Made by a program: the position numbers and the translations under genes. A stretch of 32,671 nt of DNA, from IMG/VR virus record IMGVR_UViG_3300009605_000069, positions 1 through 32,671 of that record; one strand, written 5' to 3'. The notes under the pieces were generated by a model. It was not told the DNA's origin and did no database searches. It saw nothing but the letters and a program-made list of their open reading frames with translations. This DNA comes from a virus. Shown here piece after piece: positions 14,771 through 24,445 of this stretch. Each line of letters opens with the position of its first letter. Positions within the stretch are counted from its first letter, which is position 1.

Positions 14771-17164
14771 ATGGCATCTGATGCATTAAAACAAGAATTT
14801 AAAACAACCTTCGCGAGTAATTTCGAGAAGGCTTTTGACAATGATTCTGATGACCAATACTTCTTGGTGTTTGGTAAAGTAGACAGTTGGGCAACCACTG
14901 GACCTGCATCTGCTGGACCCTATGGTACAGCAGATGATAATACTCCATCGGCTAATATAGATTCAACCGAAAGAGGATTTCAGGCTCTTAGAGATTCCGT
15001 TGGGGCAAAGAGAATTTCTTCTAGAAACATTTATAGAATGATTCCTAGAAATGACTGGACATATGGGATTACATATGACCAATATTCTTCATCCGAAGAC
15101 ATGTTTGGTACTCTTTCTGGAACTCAAAAAAGATTTTATGTATACACATCTACTGGCAATGTTTATAAATGTATAGGAAATACTGGTGCAGGTGCAGAGG
15201 GACCAGTATCACAATTTGAACCTTCTCACACTATATCAGATGTTGTTACATTAGAAGATGGATATAGATGGAAATTTATTTACAAAGTAACAGACGACAG
15301 TAAAGACTTTTTGACTAACGAATATATTCCAATTCAATATACCAATACAGATTCAGATACTTTTTTAAATCAATGGAATGCTCAACAAAGTTCGGTTAAA
15401 GGAACTATAGAGCATATTAATATAACTGCACCATCAAGTGCTTTTGTTCCCGCACAGTGGATAAAATCTACTCCTCCAAACACAACAAAAGAGATTCAAG
15501 ATAATTCAGAAGCCGGAGTAACATATGCTTATCTTGAAGAAGGGGCACAAACCAATGATTATTATGTTGGATATTCTCTTTACATTAATTCTGGACCTGG
15601 GACAGGACAAAAAAGAAAAATTGTAAAATATACAAATGATGGAAGAAAAGCAGAATTTAATATTCCCTTAACGGAAGCAATTTCTTCGGGAGATGGTGGA
15701 TTTGCCGTATCAACATATCAAATTATGCCAAATATTGTTTTGGAGGGTGATGGTAACAGTGCTGACGCACTTGCCGTAACCGACTCGGATGGTCGTTTGA
15801 CTGGTGTATCTGTTTTAAACACAGGAGAAAATTATACCGTAGTAGTTCCTAAAATATTACCTATTGGAGTTTCTGGTGGTGATATAGGAACTAATGATAT
15901 TCAAGGACCAACATTGACTTGTGAAATTTCTCCTGGAAATGGTCATGCATTTAATTCTATTCAAGATTTCCAAAGTGATAAAGTAATGATTAGAACAGTT
16001 GTAAAAGGAACGGATTCAAACTTTGTGGCTGGAAGTCAAGATATCAGACAAGTTATGTTGGTTAAAAATCCAAAAATTAATGGCGGAACATACGATGGAT
16101 GGACTGCCGGTTCTGAAATTTCTAGAAGAAAGCAACTAACTGTTGCAATACCATATTTTTCAACTGTAGGATTTTCTGATGATTCTTTCCTTTCCCCAAC
16201 AGGTAAAACTGGCGATACTGTTATGGGGGAAAATACTAAAGCAACTGGTCTTATTCAAAGTTGGACTTATAGTGCGGCTAATCCAGAATTAGGGACACTA
16301 GAACTTACAGATGTACGAGGAAATTTTGAAGTGGATACTCCAGGTAGCAATTTAACTAGAATTGTTTTTTCTGATGATGCAACTGGAACAACTTCTGATT
16401 TCGTAGCAGGTAGAACAATAAAACAACATAATGGTTTAGCAGGACCAAGTGGTGCAACTGCGATTGGAAAAGTTCATACATGGAATGCTTCTGCTATTGC
16501 AGAAACACACAGGCCATTTGAACTCATTGTTGATGTTTCTGCAAACTCCTTTGTTGATGACCAAACAGTAACAGAATATGGTACAGATGGAAATCCGAGT
16601 TCCAATACATGGACCGGAACTAATGTTGTAGAAAGAAAAATGGGAGAACTTCTTAAACACCATAGTTCTGCTCAAGGACTTACATTTGAATTTTATAATA
16701 ATTCAGATGGTTTTCAAAATATTGCTAGGTCAAACACATTAACTGATGTTCAGGACGAAGAAACACTTGAAAAATCATATAGACTTACAACAAAACTTGA
16801 AATAATAGATTCTAGTGGTTCGCCAGATTTAGCGTCAGGTACTTATGTTGCTGATGCGATATTCCAACAAGAACATCTTAGTAACACTGAAGGGGCAACT
16901 TCTGGGATAATTACAACAGGTAAAATAGTTTCTTGGTCTGCTAGCGAAGATGGTTCAAGTGGAGCCCTATATCTCAATGATGTTAGAGGAAGTTTTGTAA
17001 CTGGTGGATTTAGTAGCGGCTCAAGAACAAATGATGGAATAACTTTTGTTACAGAACCAGAATTACAGATAGGGTCTGGAGAAGTCTTATATATACAGAA
17101 TATAAGGCCTATTTCTAGAACTGCTGAACAAGACGAAGAAATTAAAATATTGATAGGATTTTAA
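14771..17164 (+). CDS. gp8: gp8-like baseplate wedge protein, extended
   Basis: Residues 1-200 carry the gp8 core: YFLVFGKVDSWATT, RGFQALRDSVGAKRISSRNI, RMIPRNDWTYGITYDQYSSS, FYVYTSTGNVYKCIGN and LEDGYRWKFIYKVTD. The end (GEVLYIQNIRPISRTAEQDE followed by EIKILIGF) is the usual gp8 closing segment in marine T4-like phages. T4 gp8 has 334 residues and this one 797. The added length is mostly repeated beta modules at about 476-520, 541-604 and 689-745 with the pattern 'GATG-I-x-W ... G-L-x-L-x-V-R-G-x-F'. gp8 is a peripheral wedge protein. AGGAGA before the ATG supports the start. Confidence 0.85.
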   Translation: MASDALKQEFKTTFASNFEKAFDNDSDDQYFLVFGKVDSWATTGPASAGPYGTADDNTPSANIDSTERGFQALRDSVGAKRISSRNIYRMIPRNDWTYGITYDQYSSSEDMFGTLSGTQKRFYVYTSTGNVYKCIGNTGAGAEGPVSQFEPSHTISDVVTLEDGYRWKFIYKVTDDSKDFLTNEYIPIQYTNTDSDTFLNQWNAQQSSVKGTIEHINITAPSSAFVPAQWIKSTPPNTTKEIQDNSEAGVTYAYLEEGAQTNDYYVGYSLYINSGPGTGQKRKIVKYTNDGRKAEFNIPLTEAISSGDGGFAVSTYQIMPNIVLEGDGNSADALAVTDSDGRLTGVSVLNTGENYTVVVPKILPIGVSGGDIGTNDIQGPTLTCEISPGNGHAFNSIQDFQSDKVMIRTVVKGTDSNFVAGSQDIRQVMLVKNPKINGGTYDGWTAGSEISRRKQLTVAIPYFSTVGFSDDSFLSPTGKTGDTVMGENTKATGLIQSWTYSAANPELGTLELTDVRGNFEVDTPGSNLTRIVFSDDATGTTSDFVAGRTIKQHNGLAGPSGATAIGKVHTWNASAIAETHRPFELIVDVSANSFVDDQTVTEYGTDGNPSSNTWTGTNVVERKMGELLKHHSSAQGLTFEFYNNSDGFQNIARSNTLTDVQDEETLEKSYRLTTKLEIIDSSGSPDLASGTYVADAIFQQEHLSNTEGATSGIITTGKIVSWSASEDGSSGALYLNDVRGSFVTGGFSSGSRTNDGITFVTEPELQIGSGEVLYIQNIRPISRTAEQDEEIKILIGF

Positions 17165-17169
17165 AATAA

Positions 17170-20100
17170 ATGGTATACGACCCAACACTTTTCAATACAA
17201 ACCCATACTACGATGACTTCAACGAAGATAAGAAGTTTCTTAGGATGCTATTTAATCCTGGAAAAGCAGTTCAAGCAAGAGAATTAACACAACTTCAAAC
17301 AGTAATACAAAACCAAATGCAGAGGTTTGGTGACCATATATTAAATAATGGGTCAAGAGTAATTGGTGGAGAAATTTCTAATCAAGATGTTTCTTTTATA
17401 AGATTTAAGAAGGACAACCCCGATGAAGAAACAGGAGAAATTGATGTAACCAATTTTTATGGAACTGATTTGGTTATAGATTCTGGAACTTCCGATGACA
17501 CTAGAAGAGCAAAAGTTCTTCATGGTATTACTTCAGACATATCAACAAATGATGATTATTATATTTTATGTGTCCAATATATAAGTGGTGGTAGTGGAGG
17601 TGCAGACCAATTTGCAGATGCTGAAGTTGTAAAGGGAATTTGTGGTAGTAATGTATACAAAGCACGGATTGCTGACCGAAATAATGTAGATTCTACAGAT
17701 GCATTGAATTATGATGGTGTAACTGGAACTGCTAAACTCACAACAATAAATGATGGTGTTTTCTTTGTTGATGGGTTTTTTGTAAAAAATGATATTCAAT
17801 CCGTTTCTCCTTATGGTTTAACAGGAGCAAGTTTAAATATCAGAAACTTTTCTTCTCCGACAAGTAGAATAGGATTTACTACAGAAAAATCAATTATATC
17901 TGCAACTGATGATTATACTTTGCGTGACCCCGCATCTGGCGCATATAACTTTAATGCTCCTGGCGCAGACAGATATAAGATTGATTTAAAAGTTGATTTT
18001 AAAAATTTCGAGAATCATGCGACCGCCGGTTCTACTGCTTTTGGTGATGTAAACTTTTTTGAAATTGTCAGATTTGTCGATGGTGCAGTTCAACTTAAAA
18101 AAGAATACAGTGATTATTCAGAAATTGAAAAAACTCTTGCAAGAAGAACTCATGACGAGTCTGGTTCATATACAGTAAAACCCTTTGAAATTGATATAAG
18201 AGAATCATTAGATACTTTGGGTGGAGTGTATAGTGAAGGAGCAGGCGGAAAGTCTGGTTCAGTTGCTGTTGGATTGGAATCTGGTAAAGCATATGTTTTT
18301 GGTTATGAACTAGAAACTCAAGGTACTCAATATGTTTTAGTTGATAAGGGTCGTTCAGCAGATAGTGTTGCTTCCCAACCTATGGGTTCGATTAAATTTG
18401 GACAATATGTAAAAGTTAAAAGCGGCACAACAGCAGGCGCGAAGGGTGTTGCAGGAACAGGTGGTGCTGGAGCAATGACTGGTGGATTCCCGGCATCAGA
18501 CTATCCAAAGATTAGGTTGGAAGACCCAAGTGGCGCCACTGGTACTGCTAGAGTAAGAATGTTTGAACAGTTGAATGACTGGGGCAGTTATGGCGATTCT
18601 ATGACTGGCGATGACCAAACCTACAAAATGTATTTGTTTGATGTTCAGTTGGGTGGAATTACTGCTTTTGGTAATGTTGTAAAGTTTGGCGGAGGAACTA
18701 CATTAGGTTCTGGTAGTCTTACAGCAGGATTTGTTGTTGCAACTGGAGGAACAAATGCAAACGGTACTGCACTGTTTGAACCAATTTACAATTCTTCAAT
18801 TTTTCCTGTTCCAATTGGAAACTCTGTAAATAATGTAAGTGATTTAACCTATACCATACTTAAAACTTTTAATATTTCTCAGACTACTGCATCAAATCAG
18901 GTTAACCTAGATTCGGGAGATAACTCTTTATCCTTCGCCGCGGCTTCATATGGAATACTTAACCCCTCAGAGAAATTTTCAAAATACCTGTTAGTATGTA
19001 AAGGTGGTGGTGATGCATCGCACGGAATAACAGGTGAACGGATTCTCACAGACTCCATCCGTTTTGAAGTTCTTTCTACAGACACTTCAACATTAAATAT
19101 TGGTGTTGCAGACGGTGGTGCTGGAAATCTTCCTGTAGGTAATTATTCATTAACTGCTACTCTAAATGTGGGTAGTCCTTTCTTACACAGAACAAAAACA
19201 TTTATACAAACTTCTGAGGATGGGGACAATACTTCTGAATGGATTTTTGGTGCAAACGGAAATGCTTCTGGTTTGTCGGGTTCGACTGGTTCGTACCATA
19301 TTACATTGGACCACCATGACATTTATGATATAGAATCTATTACTGATAGAGGAGATGGCACTAGTGCAACTAGATTAGGAATTTCTGGTACTGACTTGAA
19401 GGAAGCCTTTTTACTTGATAATGGACAAAGAGATAATTACTATGATTATGGTAGAGTATACTTAAATCCATCATGGGGTACTGGTGGCGGTGCTATGACT
19501 GGTGATATCAATTTATTGGTAACATATTCTAGATTTAATCATAGTGATGGTGTAGGACCATTTATTGTAAATTCTTACAACCATACTACAGGAATTTCAT
19601 TCGATAATATTCCAATATATACAAGTCCAAATACAGGTAAGAGTTATTCTTTAAGAAATTGTATAGACTTCCGTGGAACGGTTCAGTCGGATAATACAAT
19701 CAACCCTCTTGGTTTAATACCAAAACCGTCTGCCTCTAATGCATTGGTGGATTATGAATATCATCTATCCAGAATAGATAAAATTATTCTTACAAAAGAA
19801 AGACAATTTGATGTAATAAGAGGCATTCCTTCTTTAAATCCTCAAGAACCGCCAGACCGTGATGATGCAATGACATTGTATGTTTTAACTGTTCCGTCTT
19901 ACACATATAATGTTGGTGATATCACTTCAAAAGTTATAGAAAATAAACGATATACTATGCGTGATATCGGTTCAATAGAAAAGAGAGTTGAAAACTTAGA
20001 ATATTATACCAGTCTTTCTCTTCTTGAACAAGAAACCGAAGGAAGGTCAATATTAGATTCTTCTGGTAATGATATATTTAAAAATGGTATCATGGTAGAT

Positions 20101-22476
20101 GCTTTTAGAGGACACTCTGTTGGTGATGTTTTAAATGCAGATTATGTCTGTTCTATTGATTATGAAAATGGTCATTGTAGGCCTCCATTTACCAGCAACT
20201 CTTTGAAATTAGAAATGACATCAAATGATTCTGGTATTACTATGTCCCCTGCTGGCGTGGTATCTTTGGCATACGGTGTAAACAATTCTTTTGTGTGGCA
20301 AAGTCTAGCAAGTGGAAATGTTTCAGTAAATCCATTTAGTATTCCTTCTTTTATGGGACATGTTAAATTTAATGACCCGTTTGATGAATGGTATGACCAA
20401 ACAAATCAGCCTATAGTTAAAATTAACACTCAAGGTGAAAACGATAGATGGAAAGTCAATAACGAAAGTAGTGGATATGGATTTGGAACTCAATGGAATG
20501 ATTGGGAAGTCATGTGGTCTGGTAGAACAGTTACAAAAAATGACCTCTATAATAATAGAGGTAGAGATTACCTAGATGCATTCAGTACAGGTTCTACAGC
20601 ATCTAATATAGAGAGTAGAATTAAATTGGCAGAGTCGTCTGCGATTCGCTCAACAGAAACACAAAAAACTAATGAAGGTCGTTCTGGAATTAGAGTAAGA
20701 AAATTGCCAGAGAGATTAGAAAAAATTGTAAATAATAAAATTGTGGATGTTAGTGTTGTATCATATGCTAGGGCAAAAACCCTCACATTAAGTGTGTATG
20801 GAATGAAACCATATGCGAGAATATATCCTTTCTTTGAAGGAGATGATGTAAGTAGTTATTGTGGTGTGAGCGCGGGTGTTGGTGCTTCTGGTGGGGAAAT
20901 ACATACTGATTCTGAAGGTAAAGTTATAGATGCATTCTTCTCTGTTCCTGCATCAACTTATAGAACAGGAGAAAGAATATTAAGATTTACAGACAGTTCA
21001 TCGAACACTCTTTCTGAAACAACAACGGCCGCAGATGGTGTTTATTATGCAACTGGTATTTCTTCACAAATAGAGGGTGATTTAATATCAACTAGACCAA
21101 TCGTTAGCAGAAGACAAGTTGTAAATGATGAATCTATTATGAGAGATGCATTTGACCGAGAAAGATATATCAATACAAGTACAAATAGTCTTTGGTTGGA
21201 CCCTCTTTCACAAACAACGACTGTTGATAGAAATACATATGCAAACGGTGCATATATTCACAGTCTTGATTTATTCTTCCAAAGTATAGATGAAAATGTT
21301 CCAGTTACTGTAGAGATAAGACCAACAATTGGTGGGTATCCACACTTGTCGCAATCTTTACCATTCTCAACAGTTTCATTAATTCCAGATTCGAGTGAAG
21401 TTCGTTCGGATTATCCTAACGAAGAAACATATACTAGATTTACATTCGATAGTCCAGTATATATGGCTCCGGGAGAATATTCTATATGTGTAAGAAGTAG
21501 TAGTGATTCATATAAACTTTATATGGCAGAACTAGGACAAACAGTATTAGATACTGGGGTTGTGATTTCTGAACAACCACACAACGGTACTTTGTTCACT
21601 CCCCAAAACACTGGAATTTCTGTGCCAAATACAAATAAGGCATTGAAATTTAAACTTAATAATTGTAGTTTTACTACAGAAGGAAGTGCTTCTTTTGAAA
21701 TTCCTTCTGACGAATATGCGAGGGAAGTTACTGCTTCATCTTTAATCACAGATGTATTGAAAATTAATTCGGGAGAATACACGGCAAAAAATACATTAAT
21801 AAATCATAATTTTGACCTTGGTGGTCTTGTAGGAGAATCTATAATTAATAATGAAAACATTTATCTTGCAGACCCTAAATCTATGGCAAGTACAGTTGAT
21901 ACAAATGCATTTAAATTAAATTCAACATTAACCACTACAGATTTTTGGGTATCTCCTATGATGGATTCAAAAAGATTAGAATTTATAAGTGTTAATAACC
22001 TTGTCAATTCAAGTACAAACACATCTATAAATGGTGAATTGGATGCAAATGCACATTCTTCGGATGGTACTTTATATGGTGATACACCGGGGAGTGATAA
22101 CCCAACACTAAGAGAAGGTGCCGCGGCGAGATACATCACAAGAAGAGTTACTCTAGCGGATGGATTTGAATCTAACAACTTTAAAGTATTATTGGCAGTA
22201 AATAAACCGGCAGAGGCAACTGTTCAAGTATTCATCAAACCTCTTGGAACGGAAGATGATACTCCGTTTGAAGAAGTAGCATATACTCAGATGACAGAAG
22301 ATTCTACTATTCCTGATTCTGCAAATGACTATGATTTTAATGATGTTACTTTTTCTTTGAGTAGTGCATTTGACAGTTCTATAAAAACTTTTGCTATCAA
22401 GGTTTGTATGTATAGTTCTTCTTCGACAAAAGTTCCATCCATTAGAGATTTTAGGGCAATTGCTTTGGCATCATAA
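17170..22476 (+). CDS. Giant DUF4815-type virion protein, probable gp10-region baseplate/fibre connector
   Basis: This is the largest gene here, 1768 residues. The N-terminus NPYYDDFNEDKKFLRMLFNP then GKAVQARELTQLQTVIQNQM and QRFGDHILNNGSRVIGGEI is the DUF4815 signature I know from very large structural proteins of marine T4-like phages. The middle is beta-rich with Gly/Thr-rich stretches (for example VKSGTTAGAKGVAGTGGAGA). The C-terminal 150 residues (ARYITRRVTLADGFESNNFK, later AEATVQVFIKPL) look like a jelly-roll-type ending. It follows gp8, where T4 has gp9-gp10, so a peripheral baseplate or fibre-base role is likely but inferred. No enzymatic motif was seen. Confidence 0.75.
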   Translation: MVYDPTLFNTNPYYDDFNEDKKFLRMLFNPGKAVQARELTQLQTVIQNQMQRFGDHILNNGSRVIGGEISNQDVSFIRFKKDNPDEETGEIDVTNFYGTDLVIDSGTSDDTRRAKVLHGITSDISTNDDYYILCVQYISGGSGGADQFADAEVVKGICGSNVYKARIADRNNVDSTDALNYDGVTGTAKLTTINDGVFFVDGFFVKNDIQSVSPYGLTGASLNIRNFSSPTSRIGFTTEKSIISATDDYTLRDPASGAYNFNAPGADRYKIDLKVDFKNFENHATAGSTAFGDVNFFEIVRFVDGAVQLKKEYSDYSEIEKTLARRTHDESGSYTVKPFEIDIRESLDTLGGVYSEGAGGKSGSVAVGLESGKAYVFGYELETQGTQYVLVDKGRSADSVASQPMGSIKFGQYVKVKSGTTAGAKGVAGTGGAGAMTGGFPASDYPKIRLEDPSGATGTARVRMFEQLNDWGSYGDSMTGDDQTYKMYLFDVQLGGITAFGNVVKFGGGTTLGSGSLTAGFVVATGGTNANGTALFEPIYNSSIFPVPIGNSVNNVSDLTYTILKTFNISQTTASNQVNLDSGDNSLSFAAASYGILNPSEKFSKYLLVCKGGGDASHGITGERILTDSIRFEVLSTDTSTLNIGVADGGAGNLPVGNYSLTATLNVGSPFLHRTKTFIQTSEDGDNTSEWIFGANGNASGLSGSTGSYHITLDHHDIYDIESITDRGDGTSATRLGISGTDLKEAFLLDNGQRDNYYDYGRVYLNPSWGTGGGAMTGDINLLVTYSRFNHSDGVGPFIVNSYNHTTGISFDNIPIYTSPNTGKSYSLRNCIDFRGTVQSDNTINPLGLIPKPSASNALVDYEYHLSRIDKIILTKERQFDVIRGIPSLNPQEPPDRDDAMTLYVLTVPSYTYNVGDITSKVIENKRYTMRDIGSIEKRVENLEYYTSLSLLEQETEGRSILDSSGNDIFKNGIMVDAFRGHSVGDVLNADYVCSIDYENGHCRPPFTSNSLKLEMTSNDSGITMSPAGVVSLAYGVNNSFVWQSLASGNVSVNPFSIPSFMGHVKFNDPFDEWYDQTNQPIVKINTQGENDRWKVNNESSGYGFGTQWNDWEVMWSGRTVTKNDLYNNRGRDYLDAFSTGSTASNIESRIKLAESSAIRSTETQKTNEGRSGIRVRKLPERLEKIVNNKIVDVSVVSYARAKTLTLSVYGMKPYARIYPFFEGDDVSSYCGVSAGVGASGGEIHTDSEGKVIDAFFSVPASTYRTGERILRFTDSSSNTLSETTTAADGVYYATGISSQIEGDLISTRPIVSRRQVVNDESIMRDAFDRERYINTSTNSLWLDPLSQTTTVDRNTYANGAYIHSLDLFFQSIDENVPVTVEIRPTIGGYPHLSQSLPFSTVSLIPDSSEVRSDYPNEETYTRFTFDSPVYMAPGEYSICVRSSSDSYKLYMAELGQTVLDTGVVISEQPHNGTLFTPQNTGISVPNTNKALKFKLNNCSFTTEGSASFEIPSDEYAREVTASSLITDVLKINSGEYTAKNTLINHNFDLGGLVGESIINNENIYLADPKSMASTVDTNAFKLNSTLTTTDFWVSPMMDSKRLEFISVNNLVNSSTNTSINGELDANAHSSDGTLYGDTPGSDNPTLREGAAARYITRRVTLADGFESNNFKVLLAVNKPAEATVQVFIKPLGTEDDTPFEEVAYTQMTEDSTIPDSANDYDFNDVTFSLSSAFDSSIKTFAIKVCMYSSSSTKVPSIRDFRAIALAS

Positions 22477-22477
22477 T

Positions 22478-22699
22478 ATGAATAATTCTACAACAACAAT
22501 AGAAAATAGAAATGATATCATTAGAGATAATTACTCTAAAGCAATTATCAATACAGATTTAGAAGGCCTTAATGCATGGAAAAAGAGAAAAGAAAAAAGT
22601 AATCAGGTTGAGCGTAATGAAAATGATATAAATATTATAAAGAATGAAATTAATGAAATTAAATCTATGGTTCAAGAAATAATAAAGGGACTTAATTAA
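22478..22699 (+). CDS. Small coiled-coil protein between baseplate and fibre genes
   Basis: The 73-residue protein starts at ATG 22478, one base after the upstream TAA; an earlier in-frame ATG lies inside the giant gene and is unlikely. It is very polar, rich in Asn, Glu, Lys and Ile, with heptad spacing in RNENDINIIKNEINEIKSMV, and no cysteine. Its stop shares a base with the next ATG, so it is co-translated with the fibre gene. It may be a trimerisation or assembly partner for that fibre, or a fibre chaperone. There is no recognised family. Confidence 0.6.
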   Translation: MNNSTTTIENRNDIIRDNYSKAIINTDLEGLNAWKKRKEKSNQVERNENDINIIKNEINEIKSMVQEIIKGLN

Positions 22700-24096
22700 T
22701 GCCCGCATCAGATGATAATACAGTAAATATTACTCCTTTAGTATTGGGAGATACATTCTACGAATGGATGCAAGTTACCAATAGAGATATTATTGGAAAA
22801 CTTAATGAAATAACTGCCTATTCTGTAACAGGTGGTGATGGTGTCAGTGCTACCACTAATCAAAGTGGTCAAGTTCAACTTGAAATTGGTGCAAATGTTA
22901 CAAAGGGTATCACTTTTCATGGTGATGTTGTATTTGGCGGAACAATTACTAGAATTAATTCTATAGAACTTTCTGTTGATGACTTTAATATTGTATTAGG
23001 TGCAGTCGAAGGCGAAGCCGGTACAGCAGATGTCAACATTGGTAACAGTGGCGGTGGTGGAATGATTGTAATGAGAAATCAAGGGGCTTCCGCATCGTTT
23101 TTATGGAAACCACAATCTGATTATGGTGCATTAATAGCGGCGGGTTGTTCCGGCGCATGGCATAGTAACCAGAATATTGCATTCACTGGTGGTTGTGCTT
23201 TGATGTCTACAGATGACAGATTAAGATTCAAAACAAACAGTGGAACTGGTTCTGGACTTATGATTTCTACTGGTGGATTGCCAGGAAATTGTGGTCCAGG
23301 TTTTGAAAATGCATACTCTATGAAATTGTCCCATATGGGAACAGGATGTACTGGAACTACACAAGGTATATTCTTTGACGAAGATGGAATGGTTAGAATA
23401 TATGATGGTGTAAATAAGAAACTATTCACATCTACAGCACACGGATTCACATTTGGACATGCAGTAAGAATTACTTCTACAGGTGCATGTCAATTAGCAC
23501 ACGCAGAAACTAAAGAAGATGCGGAAGTATTTGGTATAGTATCCGAAGTACTAAACGCAAATCAGTTTGTGGTTACAATGAACGGTGAAATTCATGGTTC
23601 TTTTACCACCGCACTTGGTGGTGTTGCAGGTTCTACACTTATACCAGGCAGTGCATACTTCCTTTCTGGAAGTGCAGGTGGTAGTGGAGAAGTAACAAGT
23701 ACTGAAATTACAGACGCAGGTATGATTAGAAAACCAACACTGATTGGTTTGGGTGCAACAAGTGGATATGTAGTACAATATGTTGGTGCAAGAATTGCCG
23801 CGGAAACAGACAGTGGTGCGCCAACAATGAGAAGAGTTAGTATATCATCAACGGGTGGTAAGATAAGTTCTTCAAGTGGAATTACCGTTGGTAAAATTAC
23901 TACAGGATTATATGGAATTACCCACGGTTTTGGAACATTAAATTATTCTGTGGTTGCCACCGTACACGGAGGAAGTGGTGGTATTGCTATGGGCGGTACA
24001 TTTGGAACAAATAGAGTAGAAATAGAAACAAGAAGTACTTCTGGAACTTCAGCAGATATGGCGGTTCAAGTAATACTAGCAAAGGATGTAACATAA
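22699..24096 (+). CDS. Tail-fibre-type structural protein
   Basis: The 465 residues begin with an attachment-like N-terminus (LGDTFYEWMQVTNRDIIGKL) common in marine T4-like fibre proteins, then a shaft with NITPL, VVFGGTITRINSIELSVDDF and NIVLG. Residues about 244-365 form a domain also present at the start of the collar-domain protein two genes downstream (AHGFTFGHAVRI ... VFGIVSEVLNANQFVVTMNG). The last 90 residues (GLYGITHGFGTLNYSVVAT) are paralogous to the whole next gene. It is probably an adsorption fibre or its base. Which T4 protein it replaces cannot be said. Confidence 0.7.
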   Translation: MPASDDNTVNITPLVLGDTFYEWMQVTNRDIIGKLNEITAYSVTGGDGVSATTNQSGQVQLEIGANVTKGITFHGDVVFGGTITRINSIELSVDDFNIVLGAVEGEAGTADVNIGNSGGGGMIVMRNQGASASFLWKPQSDYGALIAAGCSGAWHSNQNIAFTGGCALMSTDDRLRFKTNSGTGSGLMISTGGLPGNCGPGFENAYSMKLSHMGTGCTGTTQGIFFDEDGMVRIYDGVNKKLFTSTAHGFTFGHAVRITSTGACQLAHAETKEDAEVFGIVSEVLNANQFVVTMNGEIHGSFTTALGGVAGSTLIPGSAYFLSGSAGGSGEVTSTEITDAGMIRKPTLIGLGATSGYVVQYVGARIAAETDSGAPTMRRVSISSTGGKISSSSGITVGKITTGLYGITHGFGTLNYSVVATVHGGSGGIAMGGTFGTNRVEIETRSTSGTSADMAVQVILAKDVT

Positions 24097-24438
24097 ATGG
24101 GTAGTGCAAGAGCAGTAACAGGTGTAGGTCCTAGATTTTGTTTTACATTTGCGGGAACTGGTGGGAGTGGTGTGACCAACTTATCTGTAGATAATCATAT
24201 TGGTACAGTTACTGCTTGGCGACATCCGGCTAGTGCTGGAATGTACGGTATACAACACGATTTGGGAAATACCGCATATGTTGTTAATGCAAACTGCGAA
24301 AGAGCGACTACCACTTATGGAAGTGTTACGATAACTCATCGTGGTACTACAGGATGCACCTTTGAGGTTAGAGATTTGGGCGCGGGCGGAATCGACCCGT
24401 CATTCGTACATTGCACAATACATGATGCAGGAGGATAA
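24097..24438 (+). CDS. Small fibre-tip-like protein, paralogue of the preceding C-terminal domain
   Basis: The 113-residue protein starts one base after the preceding stop. Its segment AGMYGIQHDLGNTAYVVNAN aligns with TGLYGITHGFGTLNYSVVAT in the last 90 residues of the preceding fibre gene, and its ending (CTFEVRDLGAGGIDPSFVHC) matches the paralogue's EIETRSTSGTSADMAVQVIL. It seems to be a free-standing copy of that domain, presumably trimeric and at a fibre tip. A GGAGGATAATT leader follows it for the next gene. Function beyond fibre association is not evident. Confidence 0.65.
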   Translation: MGSARAVTGVGPRFCFTFAGTGGSGVTNLSVDNHIGTVTAWRHPASAGMYGIQHDLGNTAYVVNANCERATTTYGSVTITHRGTTGCTFEVRDLGAGGIDPSFVHCTIHDAGG

Positions 24439-24445
24439 TTTATAA

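Noticed and set aside
17170-22476. Calling the 1768-residue protein gp10 or gp9 outright
   Set aside because: Position fits, but I see no direct similarity to T4 gp9 or gp10; only the DUF4815-type N-terminus is supported.
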